In this document: one piece after another, positions 28,585-37,996 of the stretch
Numbering within the stretch: position 1 is the stretch's first letter
Layout of the letters: each line of letters begins with the position of its first letter
Made by a program: the position numbers and the translations under genes
Source of the DNA: Undibacterium sp. CCC3.4
GTDB taxonomy: Bacteria > Pseudomonadota > Gammaproteobacteria > Burkholderiales > Burkholderiaceae_D
DNA length: 64,000 nt
Reading direction: 5' to 3'
Assembly (NCBI RefSeq): GCF_034347425.1
Contig: NZ_CP133779.1
Coordinates: forward strand, 1,736,001-1,800,000
Notes under the pieces: generated by a model
What the model was told of the DNA's origin: nothing
Database searches by the model: none
The model's input: only the letters and a program-made list of their open reading frames with translations

Positions 28585-28872
28585 TTTCCTCTATCCAAGC
28601 ATTTTTGTTGATTAAACTTACTGGAGCACGGAATTCGACCGCAATCTTTGGGATCAGTTTATTTTTTTTGAATAAATCTGCGTTTCCCCTGGAGTCTGGT
28701 CTGACACGCATTGGTTTCTTCTGCTTTGGGCTTGAAAACTTGCGTATTTTTTTCAGCGCAAAAATATCTCGCTGTCGTACCGGCGATTAGTTGCGTGGTG
28801 AGTCACTGTGGTTGAGCTCGATTCCGTTCGGAACAAGGTCGGTGCGGGAGTGGCAGAGCCGGGCAAGACGTG
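28585..28872. other. Non-coding gap between zinc-ribbon gene and XdhC gene
   Basis: About 290 bases without a supportable gene. The left part is AT-rich, with several T-runs, and probably holds the promoter of the minus-strand zinc-ribbon gene. The right part lies downstream of xdhC. No clear terminator hairpin was found. Confidence 0.45.
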
Positions 28873-29904
28873 TCAGAGAGGCGCGCCTATCCCCATCTCC
28901 TGCGCTTGCTGTACTTTCCCTGCTGCCACCTGTGTCGGCGGCAACTGCGGCACGCCATTTTTGATCGCCACTACTTGCGCCATGATGGAGAGCGCGATTT
29001 CGGCCGGGGTGCGGCTGCCGATATACAGGCCGGCCGGGCCATGCAAGGCTTGCAAGGCTGTTTCCGATAAGTCGAAGTGGGTGCGCAAGCGCTCGTGTCT
29101 TTGCGCGCTGTTGCGGCGCGAACCGATGGCACCGACATAAAATGCCTCAGACTGCAGGGCATCGATCAAGGCTAAGTCATCGAGCTTGGGATCGTGGCTT
29201 AAGGCGATGATCGCAGTACGGGCGTCCGGCACCAGGCTTTGTATCAAGTCGTCGGGCATTTCGGCGCTGACGGCGACGCCATCCAATTGCCAAGCGGCGC
29301 GGTATTCTTCGCGTGGATCGCAAACGATCACTTCGAAGCCCATGGCCAGTGCAAATTGGCACAGGAAGCGCGACAAATCGCTGGCACCAATGACGATGAG
29401 ACGAATTTGTGGCCCCAGATAGCTGACCAGTTGCTGCTCATCGAGGCGCGGCACGCCACCGCGCACGCCGTGACGCAGGCGGGTGTGACCCGTCTGCAAA
29501 TCGAGCGTGCGTTCTATGCTCAGGCGTTGTTGGCAAGCGTGCAGCAAGGCCTCGATTTGGCTGTGTGCGGAGAGGGGTTCGAGCACCAATTCGATGGTGC
29601 CGCCACACGGCAGGCCGAAGCGCTGTGCCTGCTCGCTGGAAACACCATAGCGCAGCACCGCCGGCAGGCCATTTTGGCAGATTGCCGCGATGCCTGCTTG
29701 TTGCATGCGCTCGATCAGATCATCCTCGATACAGCCGCCCGACACCGAGCCGACGGTTGCGCCGCGCTGATTGATCGCCATCAGCGAGCCGGGCGGGCGC
29801 GGCGAGGAACCCCATGTGCGCGCCACGGTCACCAACAGCACCGCCAAGCCTTGGACTTGCCAGCTTAGGGCGGTGCGCAGCACGGTGGTATCGAGATCTT
29901 CCAT
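28873..29904 (-). CDS. XdhC/CoxI family molybdenum-cofactor protein
   Basis: XdhC-type proteins bind molybdenum cofactor, help its sulfuration and insert it into xanthine-dehydrogenase-family enzymes. The 343-residue protein has the N-terminal XdhC domain (VARTWGSSPRPPGSLMAI, then GSVSGGCIEDDL) and a C-terminal Rossmann domain (RLIVIGASDLSRFL, VGAIGSRRN). It starts 9 bases after the stop of the molybdenum subunit on the same strand, so it most likely matures that enzyme. Confidence 0.92.
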   Translation of the reverse strand: MEDLDTTVLRTALSWQVQGLAVLLVTVARTWGSSPRPPGSLMAINQRGATVGSVSGGCIEDDLIERMQQAGIAAICQNGLPAVLRYGVSSEQAQRFGLPCGGTIELVLEPLSAHSQIEALLHACQQRLSIERTLDLQTGHTRLRHGVRGGVPRLDEQQLVSYLGPQIRLIVIGASDLSRFLCQFALAMGFEVIVCDPREEYRAAWQLDGVAVSAEMPDDLIQSLVPDARTAIIALSHDPKLDDLALIDALQSEAFYVGAIGSRRNSAQRHERLRTHFDLSETALQALHGPAGLYIGSRTPAEIALSIMAQVVAIKNGVPQLPPTQVAAGKVQQAQEMGIGAPL

Positions 29905-29913
29905 CGGCTTGGC

Positions 29914-32145
29914 TTAGCTGAACTTGAACGGCAGTTCGCGCATGGCTTTACCGGTCAGTGTCGCGATGGCATTGGCAAAGGCCGGTGCCAACGGTGGCAA
30001 GCCGGGCTCACCCATGCCGGTCGGCGCATCGGCACTGGGTACGACGTGTACCGCGATGTCCGGCATGTCAGTGATGCGCGGCACGACGTAATCACCGAAA
30101 TTGCTTTGCTCGACGACGCCGTCTTTGAACGTGATGGCCGCGCCGGGCAGGCACATCGACAAGCCCATCAGCGCGGCACCTTGTACTTGTGCTTCGATGG
30201 TGCGCGGGTTGACCGCGAGGTTACAGTGCACGCCGGCAGTCGCGCGATGCAATACCGGTCGGCCGCCTTGGATCGAGGCTTCGACCACGTAGGCCACTAC
30301 GGTTTGGAAGGATTCATGTACCGCGACGCCCCAAGCGTGGCCTTTGGCCAAGCGTTTCTTGCCGTAGCCGCTATGATCGACCGCCAGTTGCAAGGCGGCA
30401 CGGTGACGCAAGTGTTTGTCGCCGAACAATTGCATGCGGTAAGCGACCGGATCTTGTTTGGCGCTGCGGGCGATGTCATCGATCAGCGTTTCCATGACGA
30501 AGGCAGTGTGGGTCGAGCCGACGCTACGCCACCAGAGTACCGGCACATTGAGTTTCGGATGGTGCACGGTGAGGCGCATCGGTAAATCGTAGGGCTCACG
30601 CATACCTTCGACGGCGGTGTTGTCGATGCCGTTTTTGATCATGAAGCCTTCGAGGAAGGTGTCGGCGGCAATCGATTGTCCGACGATGACATGCTCCCAT
30701 GCCAGTACCTTGCCGTGGGCATCGAGGCCGATACGGGCGTGGTGCAATTGCGCCGGGCGATAATAACCGCCGCGGATATCATCTTCGCGACTCCACAGCG
30801 TGCGTATCGGCGCATCAAGACCGGCGCTGCGCGCCGCCTTGGCGACGCCGCAGGCTTCGAAGACGTAGTCGCTGGTGGGAATGGCGCGGCGACCGAAGCC
30901 ACCGCCGGCCATTTGCACATGGACTTTGACTTGCTCAGGCTTGAGATCGAGCACGCGCGCTGCCGTGACTCCATCGATGCCCGGCATTTGGCTGCCGAGC
31001 CAAAGTTCGGCCCCGGCGCTATCAATACGGACGGTGCAATTGAGCGGTTCCATAGGCGCGTGCGCTAAATATGGGAAGTGGAATTCGGCTTCGATGGTGC
31101 GGGCCGCACCTTGCAGCGGTGCCATGTCGGCATCGAAGTGGCGCTTGCCCGGTTGTTTGGCCAGTGCCCGGTACTGTGCCAGTTGCGCGACACTATCGAC
31201 TTTTTCCACCGCCGAGCTATCCCAACTCAGTTTGAGTGCATCGCGGCCCAGCTTGGCGGGCCAGTAGCCATCGGCAATCACGGCGACGCCTTCGGCACCC
31301 CGATCCAACGGCACGCGCAGCACGGCTTTGACGCCGGCGATGGCACGCGCGGCCGTGTCGTCGAGGCTGGCAATTTTGGAACCGAACACCGGTGGGCGTA
31401 ACACCAAGGCCGTCAGTTGGCCGGGTAAATGCATGTCGATGCCATAGTCTTGCTTGCCGCTGCTTTTGGCGACGGCGTCGAGGCGGGTGGTGGGGCGACC
31501 GATCAGACGGAAGTCTTTGATGTCTTTGAGTACCACGGTTTCCGGCACGGTTTGCTGCATGGCGGCAGCGGCCAGTTGGCCGTAGCTCAGTTGGCGGCCA
31601 TCCGGGGCGATGACGGCACCATTTTCAGTGCGCAATTGCGCAACATCAAGGTGCCACTCGCTGGCGGCAGCGGCCAGCAACATCGCGCGCGCGCGGGCAC
31701 CGAGCTCGCGGTATTGCATGAAGCTGTTTTTAATCGAATTGGACCCGCCCGTGATGTGCATGCCCATCTTCGGGTCGACATAGGCCCCGTCATTGCTGCC
31801 GTGACGGCTGTGGACTTTGCTCCAGTCGGCATCGAGTTCTTCGGCCAGTATCATGGGCAGGGCGGTTTGTACGCCTTGGCCGAAATCGAGCCGGTTGATG
31901 GTGACGGTCACTGCGCCGTTGGCGGCAATTTCGACGAAGGCCGACGGTTGTTGGGTCGGGCCCAGGGGTTTTTTGTCTGTGCTTTGTGCCAGCGCTAAGC
32001 CGGGGAAGGCACCGAGTGCAAAACCGCTGACGGCGGCGAGTTTAAGAAAGTTGCGACGTGACGGGGCGGGCGGGGCGGCCTGATCGCGTGCCAGCAGATG
32101 TTGCAGGGCGCGCGGCAGTTCGCTGTAATCGATATGCGGTAACAT
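29914..32145 (-). CDS. Molybdopterin-binding subunit of a xanthine-dehydrogenase-family oxidase (IorB-like)
   Basis: Large catalytic subunit of a two-subunit molybdenum hydroxylase, like isoquinoline 1-oxidoreductase or related aldehyde oxidases; the substrate is unknown. The 743-residue protein carries a twin-arginine signal (SRRNFLKLAAVSGFALG), so it should be exported folded. Family motifs include MAGGGFGRRA and a late GMGEPGLPPLAPAFANAI near the active-site glutamate. ATG 32145 lies 6 bases after AAGGA and is preferred over ATG 32151, which touches that site. No FAD subunit gene is present. Confidence 0.92.
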   Translation of the reverse strand: MLPHIDYSELPRALQHLLARDQAAPPAPSRRNFLKLAAVSGFALGAFPGLALAQSTDKKPLGPTQQPSAFVEIAANGAVTVTINRLDFGQGVQTALPMILAEELDADWSKVHSRHGSNDGAYVDPKMGMHITGGSNSIKNSFMQYRELGARARAMLLAAAASEWHLDVAQLRTENGAVIAPDGRQLSYGQLAAAAMQQTVPETVVLKDIKDFRLIGRPTTRLDAVAKSSGKQDYGIDMHLPGQLTALVLRPPVFGSKIASLDDTAARAIAGVKAVLRVPLDRGAEGVAVIADGYWPAKLGRDALKLSWDSSAVEKVDSVAQLAQYRALAKQPGKRHFDADMAPLQGAARTIEAEFHFPYLAHAPMEPLNCTVRIDSAGAELWLGSQMPGIDGVTAARVLDLKPEQVKVHVQMAGGGFGRRAIPTSDYVFEACGVAKAARSAGLDAPIRTLWSREDDIRGGYYRPAQLHHARIGLDAHGKVLAWEHVIVGQSIAADTFLEGFMIKNGIDNTAVEGMREPYDLPMRLTVHHPKLNVPVLWWRSVGSTHTAFVMETLIDDIARSAKQDPVAYRMQLFGDKHLRHRAALQLAVDHSGYGKKRLAKGHAWGVAVHESFQTVVAYVVEASIQGGRPVLHRATAGVHCNLAVNPRTIEAQVQGAALMGLSMCLPGAAITFKDGVVEQSNFGDYVVPRITDMPDIAVHVVPSADAPTGMGEPGLPPLAPAFANAIATLTGKAMRELPFKFS

Positions 32146-32155
32146 GGGCATTCCT

Positions 32156-32629
32156 TCAGATGAGGGCGGTGGCGGCGTCGGATATGGCGGCGCGGATGCG
32201 GGCGTAGGTACCGCAGCGGCAGATGTTGCCGGCCATGGCGGAGTCGATTTGCTTGTTGGTCGGCAATTTGCCGTGCGGAAGTGATTTCAAGAAGGCGGTG
32301 GCGCTCATGATTTGTCCGCTTTGGCAGTAACCACACTGGGCGACATCGTGTTTCACCCAGGCCGCATGGACGGCATTGCCGACGCGATCGCTGCCGCCGG
32401 TGGCTGCTTCGATGGTGGTGATATTCTTTCCAGCAACAGCAGAGGCGGGCGTGACGCAGGAGCGAATCGCCTGACCATCGAGGTGGACGGTACAGGCACC
32501 GCACAAGGCTGCGCCGCAGCCGAACTTGGTACCGGTCAGTTGCAGCGAGTCGCGCAGCATCCATAATACCGGGGTGTCGGGCGGGACATCGACGCTGACA
32601 GCTTGGCCGTTGATAGTGGTAGTGATCAT
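32156..32629 (-). CDS. 2Fe-2S subunit of the molybdenum hydroxylase (IorA-like)
   Basis: Small electron-transfer subunit with two 2Fe-2S clusters. From ATG 32629, behind TGGAG, it has 157 residues. The plant-ferredoxin-like cluster uses [20 protein letters not shown]. The second cluster domain has [11 protein letters not shown] and [15 protein letters not shown]. It has no signal and would travel with the Tat-exported large subunit, which starts 10 bases downstream. First gene of a three-gene operon with XdhC. Confidence 0.94.
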   Translation of the reverse strand: MITTTINGQAVSVDVPPDTPVLWMLRDSLQLTGTKFGCGAALCGACTVHLDGQAIRSCVTPASAVAGKNITTIEAATGGSDRVGNAVHAAWVKHDVAQCGYCQSGQIMSATAFLKSLPHGKLPTNKQIDSAMAGNICRCGTYARIRAAISDAATALI

Positions 32630-32761
32630 AATATGCTCCAGTAGGGGAGGGATAGACGGGACTGAGCGACACGGATCGCCGCACTCGGCTGGGCGGCGCA
32701 ACGGCTGGCAGCCAGTATCGAAAAACACCGCTTATTGTCACCCGGCAAGGCTTAAAGTGGT

Positions 32762-32792
32762 TTGCCTGATTTGCTGCATTTCTTGCCTGATT
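32762..32792. promoter_or_regulatory. Direct repeats TTGCCTGATT, 21 bases apart
   Basis: Two identical 10-base half-sites at 32762-32771 and 32783-32792. The similarity extends to 13 bases with one mismatch. A 21-base, same-orientation spacing is what AraC-family monomers usually bind. The site lies between the oxidase operon and the divergent AraC-type gene, so it is a good candidate operator for one or both. Confidence 0.6.
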
Positions 32793-32873
32793 CGCCGATT
32801 TCTGCTCGGAAGTGCAGAACCGAGTCGGGATGGTGCTAGGCTATGAACTTTATACGTGCGGCAACAATATCAT

Positions 32874-33779
32874 ATGGAAAAGCTACCTCAAACGCAACTC
32901 TCTAACAGCCACATCTTGCTTGAATTACTCAGCGCGATCGCTGCTACCGATGGCGATCACCTGACGTCTGTACCGGGTTTGACGATATATCGGCGCAGTA
33001 AGGTGAGCGAACCGATACATTGTATTTACGGTCTGGGATTGGGTTTGACTGTTCAAGGCAGTAAGCGGGTAAGCTTGGGTGGGGAGATTTTTGACTATGC
33101 TGCCGGGCAGTCGCTGGTGACTTCGCTCGATTTGCCTGTGTTGTCGTCGGTCACCAGCGCCAGTGAGGCGCAGCCATTTTTTGCACTCGGGCTGGCCTTG
33201 GATGCGCGCAGCATCGCGCAATGTGCGGCCGAAATGACTTTCCCTGCGGCGCACAACAAGCGTATCAGTCTGGCGATGTCGGTGTTGACCCTCGATGAAG
33301 GGGTGCTCGATACGCTGGTTCGTTTGCTGCGCTTGGTCAAGGAACCGCAACTGCTGCCTTTGCTGGCCCCCTTGATCAAGCAAGAGATGATCGTTCGATT
33401 GCTGCATGGCGGACATGGCCAGACCTTGCGTCATCTGATTCATGCCGGCTCGCCTGGGCAGCAAATCGCCAAGCTCATTTCATGGTTGAAGCAGCACTAT
33501 ACGGAAGATATTTCCATGCAGTTGCTGGCCACGCGGGCGCATATGAGTCCTTCAACGTTTCGGCAACATTTTCGCGCGGTGGCGGGCTTGAGTCCGCTGC
33601 AATACCTTAAGCAATTGCGCTTGCAAGATGCCCGTCAGCGTATGCTTAATCAGGATATTGACGCGGCCAGTGCCGCTATCCAAGTTGGTTATGAAAGCGC
33701 TTCCCAGTTCAGTCGCGAATACACGCGTTTGTTTGGCGCGCCACCACTGCGCGATATCCGCCGCGCCCGTGCTCAATAA
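32874..33779 (+). CDS. AraC-family transcriptional regulator
   Basis: A 301-residue regulator with an N-terminal sensor domain of the AraC_N (PF06719-like) type, including YRRSKVSEPIHCIYGLGLGL. The C-terminal part has two helix-turn-helix units (MQLLATRAHMSPSTFRQHFR and the GYESASQFSREYTRLFG second unit). It is divergent from the molybdenum hydroxylase operon with 244 bases between, and is probably its regulator. ATG 32874 is chosen; GTG 32856 is in frame. Confidence 0.9.
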   Translation: MEKLPQTQLSNSHILLELLSAIAATDGDHLTSVPGLTIYRRSKVSEPIHCIYGLGLGLTVQGSKRVSLGGEIFDYAAGQSLVTSLDLPVLSSVTSASEAQPFFALGLALDARSIAQCAAEMTFPAAHNKRISLAMSVLTLDEGVLDTLVRLLRLVKEPQLLPLLAPLIKQEMIVRLLHGGHGQTLRHLIHAGSPGQQIAKLISWLKQHYTEDISMQLLATRAHMSPSTFRQHFRAVAGLSPLQYLKQLRLQDARQRMLNQDIDAASAAIQVGYESASQFSREYTRLFGAPPLRDIRRARAQ

Positions 33780-33859
33780 CAAATCCTGAGAAATGCCCGG
33801 TTCGCAGCGATAATAGCGCTCTTCATGAAATTCGCCATTTCCTTACAGGTCTAGTCATT

Positions 33860-36052
33860 ATGAAAAAAACCGGAACATACCTGCTTTTGCTCAGTTTGAG
33901 CATGCTGTTGAGTAGTATGAGTTGCGCCGTTGAACCGCGCCAACTCAGTCTGGAGATGTTATATCACCCGCAAAAAAAGGAAAATTTCACGATCGCGCCG
34001 CTGACTGGCTTGAATTGGGATGGGCAGAATCGTTTGGTCGAGAGTCGTAGTAAAGACGGCGTCGTGACTTCCTTATTGATCAACCCGCTCAATTGGGAAA
34101 AGCAGGCGGCTTATTCGGACGCGCCGGTGCGTAAGTGGTTGCGCGCAGCCGGTATCGATGCGGCCGAAGCGCTGACGATTGCCGAACAACTGGCACCGAA
34201 AATCACCCCGGCCGTGAACCGTTACCTGTTTGTGTCGAAGCAGGATTTATGGCTGGTCGATCTTGCGGCAGCGGCGGTGCGGCGCCTTACGTATAGCCCG
34301 GAACAAAGTAAGGACGAGGCTTTACTGTCGCCCGACGGGCAAGCGGTGGCGTATTTGAAGGGCAATGATTTGTATCTGAGCGATGTCGCCAGCGCCAAAG
34401 AAACGCGTCTGACCAGCGGCGGCAGCGCGAGTAATCTCAATGGTCGGCACGATTGGGTGTATATGGAAGAAATTTACGGGCGCGGTACGATGCGGGCCTT
34501 CTGGTGGTCGCCGGATTCGCAGCGCTTGGCATTTTTAAATTTTGATGAAAGCCGCGTGCCGCTCTATACCCTCAGCGCTGATCATCGCAACCCGAGTACG
34601 AGTGTAGCGACACGGTATCCGCAAGCCGGTGATCCGAATCCAGTGGTGCGACTGGGTGTGGTTGATTTGACCGGACAAGTCAGTTGGAGCGCGAATCCAT
34701 ATGGCAGCGCCGAAACCCTGATCGTGCAGGTCGGCTGGACCCCGGATGGGCGTTTGCTGGCGTCTTGGCAAGACCGTGCACAAACCTGGTTGGATCTGCG
34801 CTTATACCAGCCAAGTCTGGGCGATAGTGAGGTGATGGTGCGCGAAACCAGTCCGGCTTGGACCGGACGTTTGCCTTTGCCACATTTTCTGCAGGATGGC
34901 GGCTTTATTTGGGAATCCGAGCGCAGCGGCCACATGCATCTGTACCGCTACGATAAGAATTTTCGCTTGCGCGCCGCACTCACCAGTGGCAACTGGGATG
35001 TCCGCAGCGTCGAGGGCATCGATCAGGTGCGCGGCCGTATCTTGTTGACGGCCAATGAACGTAATCTTATCGGCCGCGATGTGTATGCGCTCGCGCTTGA
35101 AGGTGGGCCCTTGCAACGCTTGAGCGAGGCCAAAGGCACGCACCTGGCGCGCTGGAATCATGATTACACCCAATTCATCGACAGCTGGAGCAGCTTGACG
35201 CAGCCGCCGGCGCAGGCGCTGGTGCGTGCCGATGGGGTGCAGATCAAACTGGTCGACGCTGCCGGGGTGCCGGCAGCGCTACAGGCGGTGCGGCGGGCTG
35301 GCGTATTGCATCAGCGCATCCCTGCACGCGACGGGACTTTGCTGGAGAGTTTGTTGTATCTGCCGCCCGACTTTGATGCGCATAAAAAATATCCGGTGTA
35401 TCAGCATTTGTATGCCGGGCCGATGACGCCGATGGTGGTCGATCGCTGGAGTAATGACCTGTACTATCATTTCCTGGCCGAACAAGGCTATGTGGTGTGG
35501 ATACTCGATAACCGTAGCGCCAGCAATCAGGGCCCAGTCAGCGCCTGGCCCATTTACCAGCGCTTGGGTGAGCTGGAGTTGCAGGATCAGCTCGATGGTT
35601 TGGCTTGGTTGGCGCAGCAAGGCTGGGCCGATATGGATAGAATTGCCTTGAATGGTTGGAGCTATGGCGGCTATTTTACCGCGTATGCCATGACCCACAG
35701 CAAGGCCTGGAAAATCGGCATGGTCGGTGCACCGGTCACCGATTGGCGTTTGTACGACAGTGTCTATACCGAGCGTTACATGGGTTTGCCCAGTGAAAAT
35801 CAAGCCGGCTATGAGCGCAGCAGCGTATTGCAAGCGGCCGCGCAATTACACGGCAAAATTCTGATCATGCACGGCACCATGGACGACAATGTCCATCCGC
35901 AAAACAGCATCATGTTCATCGACGCCTTGATCAAACAGGGCCAAGACTACAGCTTGCAGCTCTACCCGGGGCAGGAACATGGGCCGCGCGGCGACGCGGT
36001 GATCTGGTCTTTGCAAAAAGCAAAGTGGGAGTTTTTGAAAAATAATTTGTAA
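33860..36052 (+). CDS. S9 family prolyl oligopeptidase, dipeptidyl-peptidase IV type
   Basis: Exported peptidase expected to remove X-Pro dipeptides or cut small peptides. The 730-residue protein has an N-terminal signal ending near SMSCAVEP. Cys 22 there is a poor lipobox, so it may be a lipoprotein or a simple secreted protein. A DPPIV-type beta-propeller follows, then the hydrolase domain with Ser 601 in GWSYGGY, Asp in GTMDDNVHPQ and His in GQEHGPRG. It is a stand-alone gene; length fits the family. Confidence 0.92.
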   Translation: MKKTGTYLLLLSLSMLLSSMSCAVEPRQLSLEMLYHPQKKENFTIAPLTGLNWDGQNRLVESRSKDGVVTSLLINPLNWEKQAAYSDAPVRKWLRAAGIDAAEALTIAEQLAPKITPAVNRYLFVSKQDLWLVDLAAAAVRRLTYSPEQSKDEALLSPDGQAVAYLKGNDLYLSDVASAKETRLTSGGSASNLNGRHDWVYMEEIYGRGTMRAFWWSPDSQRLAFLNFDESRVPLYTLSADHRNPSTSVATRYPQAGDPNPVVRLGVVDLTGQVSWSANPYGSAETLIVQVGWTPDGRLLASWQDRAQTWLDLRLYQPSLGDSEVMVRETSPAWTGRLPLPHFLQDGGFIWESERSGHMHLYRYDKNFRLRAALTSGNWDVRSVEGIDQVRGRILLTANERNLIGRDVYALALEGGPLQRLSEAKGTHLARWNHDYTQFIDSWSSLTQPPAQALVRADGVQIKLVDAAGVPAALQAVRRAGVLHQRIPARDGTLLESLLYLPPDFDAHKKYPVYQHLYAGPMTPMVVDRWSNDLYYHFLAEQGYVVWILDNRSASNQGPVSAWPIYQRLGELELQDQLDGLAWLAQQGWADMDRIALNGWSYGGYFTAYAMTHSKAWKIGMVGAPVTDWRLYDSVYTERYMGLPSENQAGYERSSVLQAAAQLHGKILIMHGTMDDNVHPQNSIMFIDALIKQGQDYSLQLYPGQEHGPRGDAVIWSLQKAKWEFLKNNL

Positions 36053-36181
36053 ACAAGGAAAATCGCGTTACATTCAATAGTTGATTTAAAGTCACATTTG
36101 TTGTGTATGCAGAAAGTTGTTTGTAATTGCTTTGATTCCAGATATATTGCACAGAATGTAATGTTTTCCGTGAGGTAACGT

Positions 36182-37996
36182 ATGCATGACCTGCAGTCGA
36201 ACGAGATTGAGCAACTGTTTTCCATGCTGATGGATGTATTGCCCATCGGTATAGCCGTGATTGGCCCAGACCTGCATCTGCGCTATATCAACGACCGCCA
36301 TGCCGAGTTGAATCATTGCCCGAAAGATCAGCAAATCGGTCACCATGTGCGGGACTATTTGCCGCTGATCGCCGATCAGATTGAGGCCAAGTTACGGTTT
36401 GTGCTCGCTACCGATACGCCGCTGCTGCGCCAGACTATTCGCGCCGCAGCGGCCGATGAGCATGATGTCGCTGCGCACCGTCTGGCCTCGTATTATCCTT
36501 GGAACAGTGCGGATGGCAAGCGCAAAGGCGTGCTTGGCTTGATTCAAGACGCGACTGTCGACGATTTTCAAGAGCAGATACAGCAAGAGAGTCAGCAGCG
36601 CTTGCTCAGTGTGTTAGATAATCTGTTCGCTTTCGTCGGCGTGCTCGAACTCGACGGCACCTTGGTCAATGCGAATCGCGCACCGCTTGAGGCCGCCGGC
36701 ATTGCTTTGAGCGATGTGATCGGGAAAAAATTCTGGGATTGTCATTGGTGGTCGTTTTCGCCCGCTTCGCAAGCCAATTTGCAAGCGGCGATCACGCGCT
36801 GCACGCAAGGGCAGTCGGTCCGTTGCGATGTGCAGATTCGACTGCGTGGTGAAGCGCTGGCGTGGATCGATTTCATGCTTTCGCCTTTGCGTGATGGGCA
36901 AGGGCGCATCACTCACCTGATTCCATCCGGCATAGACATCAGCCAACGCCATGCTGCGGAAGCGGCTTTGCACCGCTCGGAAGAGCAGTTACGCTCGGTG
37001 ATCGAGTCGTCCGACGATGCCATTATCACCAAATCTCTCGATGGTATCGTCACGAGTTGGAATCCGGCGGCGGAGAATTTGCTCGGTTATACGGCGCAAG
37101 AAGCGATAGGGCAGCCGATGACGCAGTTTTTTCCGCCAGCACGGTTGCATGAAGAAAAAGAGCTGCTTGATAAAATTGCACGCGGCGAAAAAATCGCCGC
37201 ATTCGAAACCGAACGTATCCATCAATCAGGCCGAATTGTGCATGTGGCTGTGACGATTTCGCCATTGCGTGACCGAGCCGGCAGCGTCATTGGTGCGTGT
37301 AAGCTGGCACGCGATATTTCACAGCAAAAAGCCCAGCGCGACATGCTCGAGCAAGCATTGTCGGAAAAAACCGCCTTGCTGCATGAAGTGCATCACCGAG
37401 TGAAAAATAATTTGCAAATCGTTTCGAGTCTGCTGAATCTGCAGGCACGTAAGGTTGCGCCCGAGGTCGCTCGCGTCCTGGCAGAAAGTCAGGGACGCAT
37501 CAAAGCCATGGCGCTGATTCATCAGTTATTGTATGAATCACATAATATGTCGGAAATTAACCTGTATGAATTCCTGAAAAAACTACTCAATTTGTCGGCG
37601 ACTTTGTACAGCGCTGACAAGCACTCGGTCAAGCTGCGTTTGCATGCACATCCCAGCCCTTTGGCACTCGATGTGCAACGCATGATACCGTGCGGTTTGG
37701 TGGTCAATGAATTGGTTCTCAATGCGATCAAACATGCCTTTGATGTCGGCCAAGACGGCGTGGTCTCGATTACACTGACCCATACCGGGCAGCAGTTGCG
37801 CATTGCCGTGGCCGATAACGGTCGCGGTCTGCCAGACGGTTTCCAATGGGGCGCACACTCCGGTCTCGGCAGTCAGCTGATTCCTATGTTCGTGCATCAG
37901 TTGCAAGGCGAATTAATTACCGAAAGCAGCGCGCACGGCGCATGCATCAGCGTTGTGCTCAATATGAATCAAGCGGAGAGGCATGATGCAAATTGA
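36182..37996 (+). CDS. Multi-PAS sensor histidine kinase, HisKA_2 type
   Basis: A 604-residue kinase with no membrane helix, so a cytoplasmic sensor. Three PAS-like domains are visible (about residues 15-125, 140-255, 265-385), the last with SWNPAAENLLGY. The phospho-acceptor region HEVHHRVKNNLQIVSSLL marks the HisKA_2 class, with the accepting His at about 405. The ATPase part has ELVLNAIKHAF and DNGRGLPDGF. It overlaps the next gene by 14 bases; that protein has a REC domain and is the obvious partner. Confidence 0.92.
   Translation: MHDLQSNEIEQLFSMLMDVLPIGIAVIGPDLHLRYINDRHAELNHCPKDQQIGHHVRDYLPLIADQIEAKLRFVLATDTPLLRQTIRAAAADEHDVAAHRLASYYPWNSADGKRKGVLGLIQDATVDDFQEQIQQESQQRLLSVLDNLFAFVGVLELDGTLVNANRAPLEAAGIALSDVIGKKFWDCHWWSFSPASQANLQAAITRCTQGQSVRCDVQIRLRGEALAWIDFMLSPLRDGQGRITHLIPSGIDISQRHAAEAALHRSEEQLRSVIESSDDAIITKSLDGIVTSWNPAAENLLGYTAQEAIGQPMTQFFPPARLHEEKELLDKIARGEKIAAFETERIHQSGRIVHVAVTISPLRDRAGSVIGACKLARDISQQKAQRDMLEQALSEKTALLHEVHHRVKNNLQIVSSLLNLQARKVAPEVARVLAESQGRIKAMALIHQLLYESHNMSEINLYEFLKKLLNLSATLYSADKHSVKLRLHAHPSPLALDVQRMIPCGLVVNELVLNAIKHAFDVGQDGVVSITLTHTGQQLRIAVADNGRGLPDGFQWGAHSGLGSQLIPMFVHQLQGELITESSAHGACISVVLNMNQAERHDAN

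Noticed and set aside
27723..28872. Integrated genomic island at tRNA-Thr
   Set aside because: No integrase and no second copy of the tRNA 3' end were found downstream.
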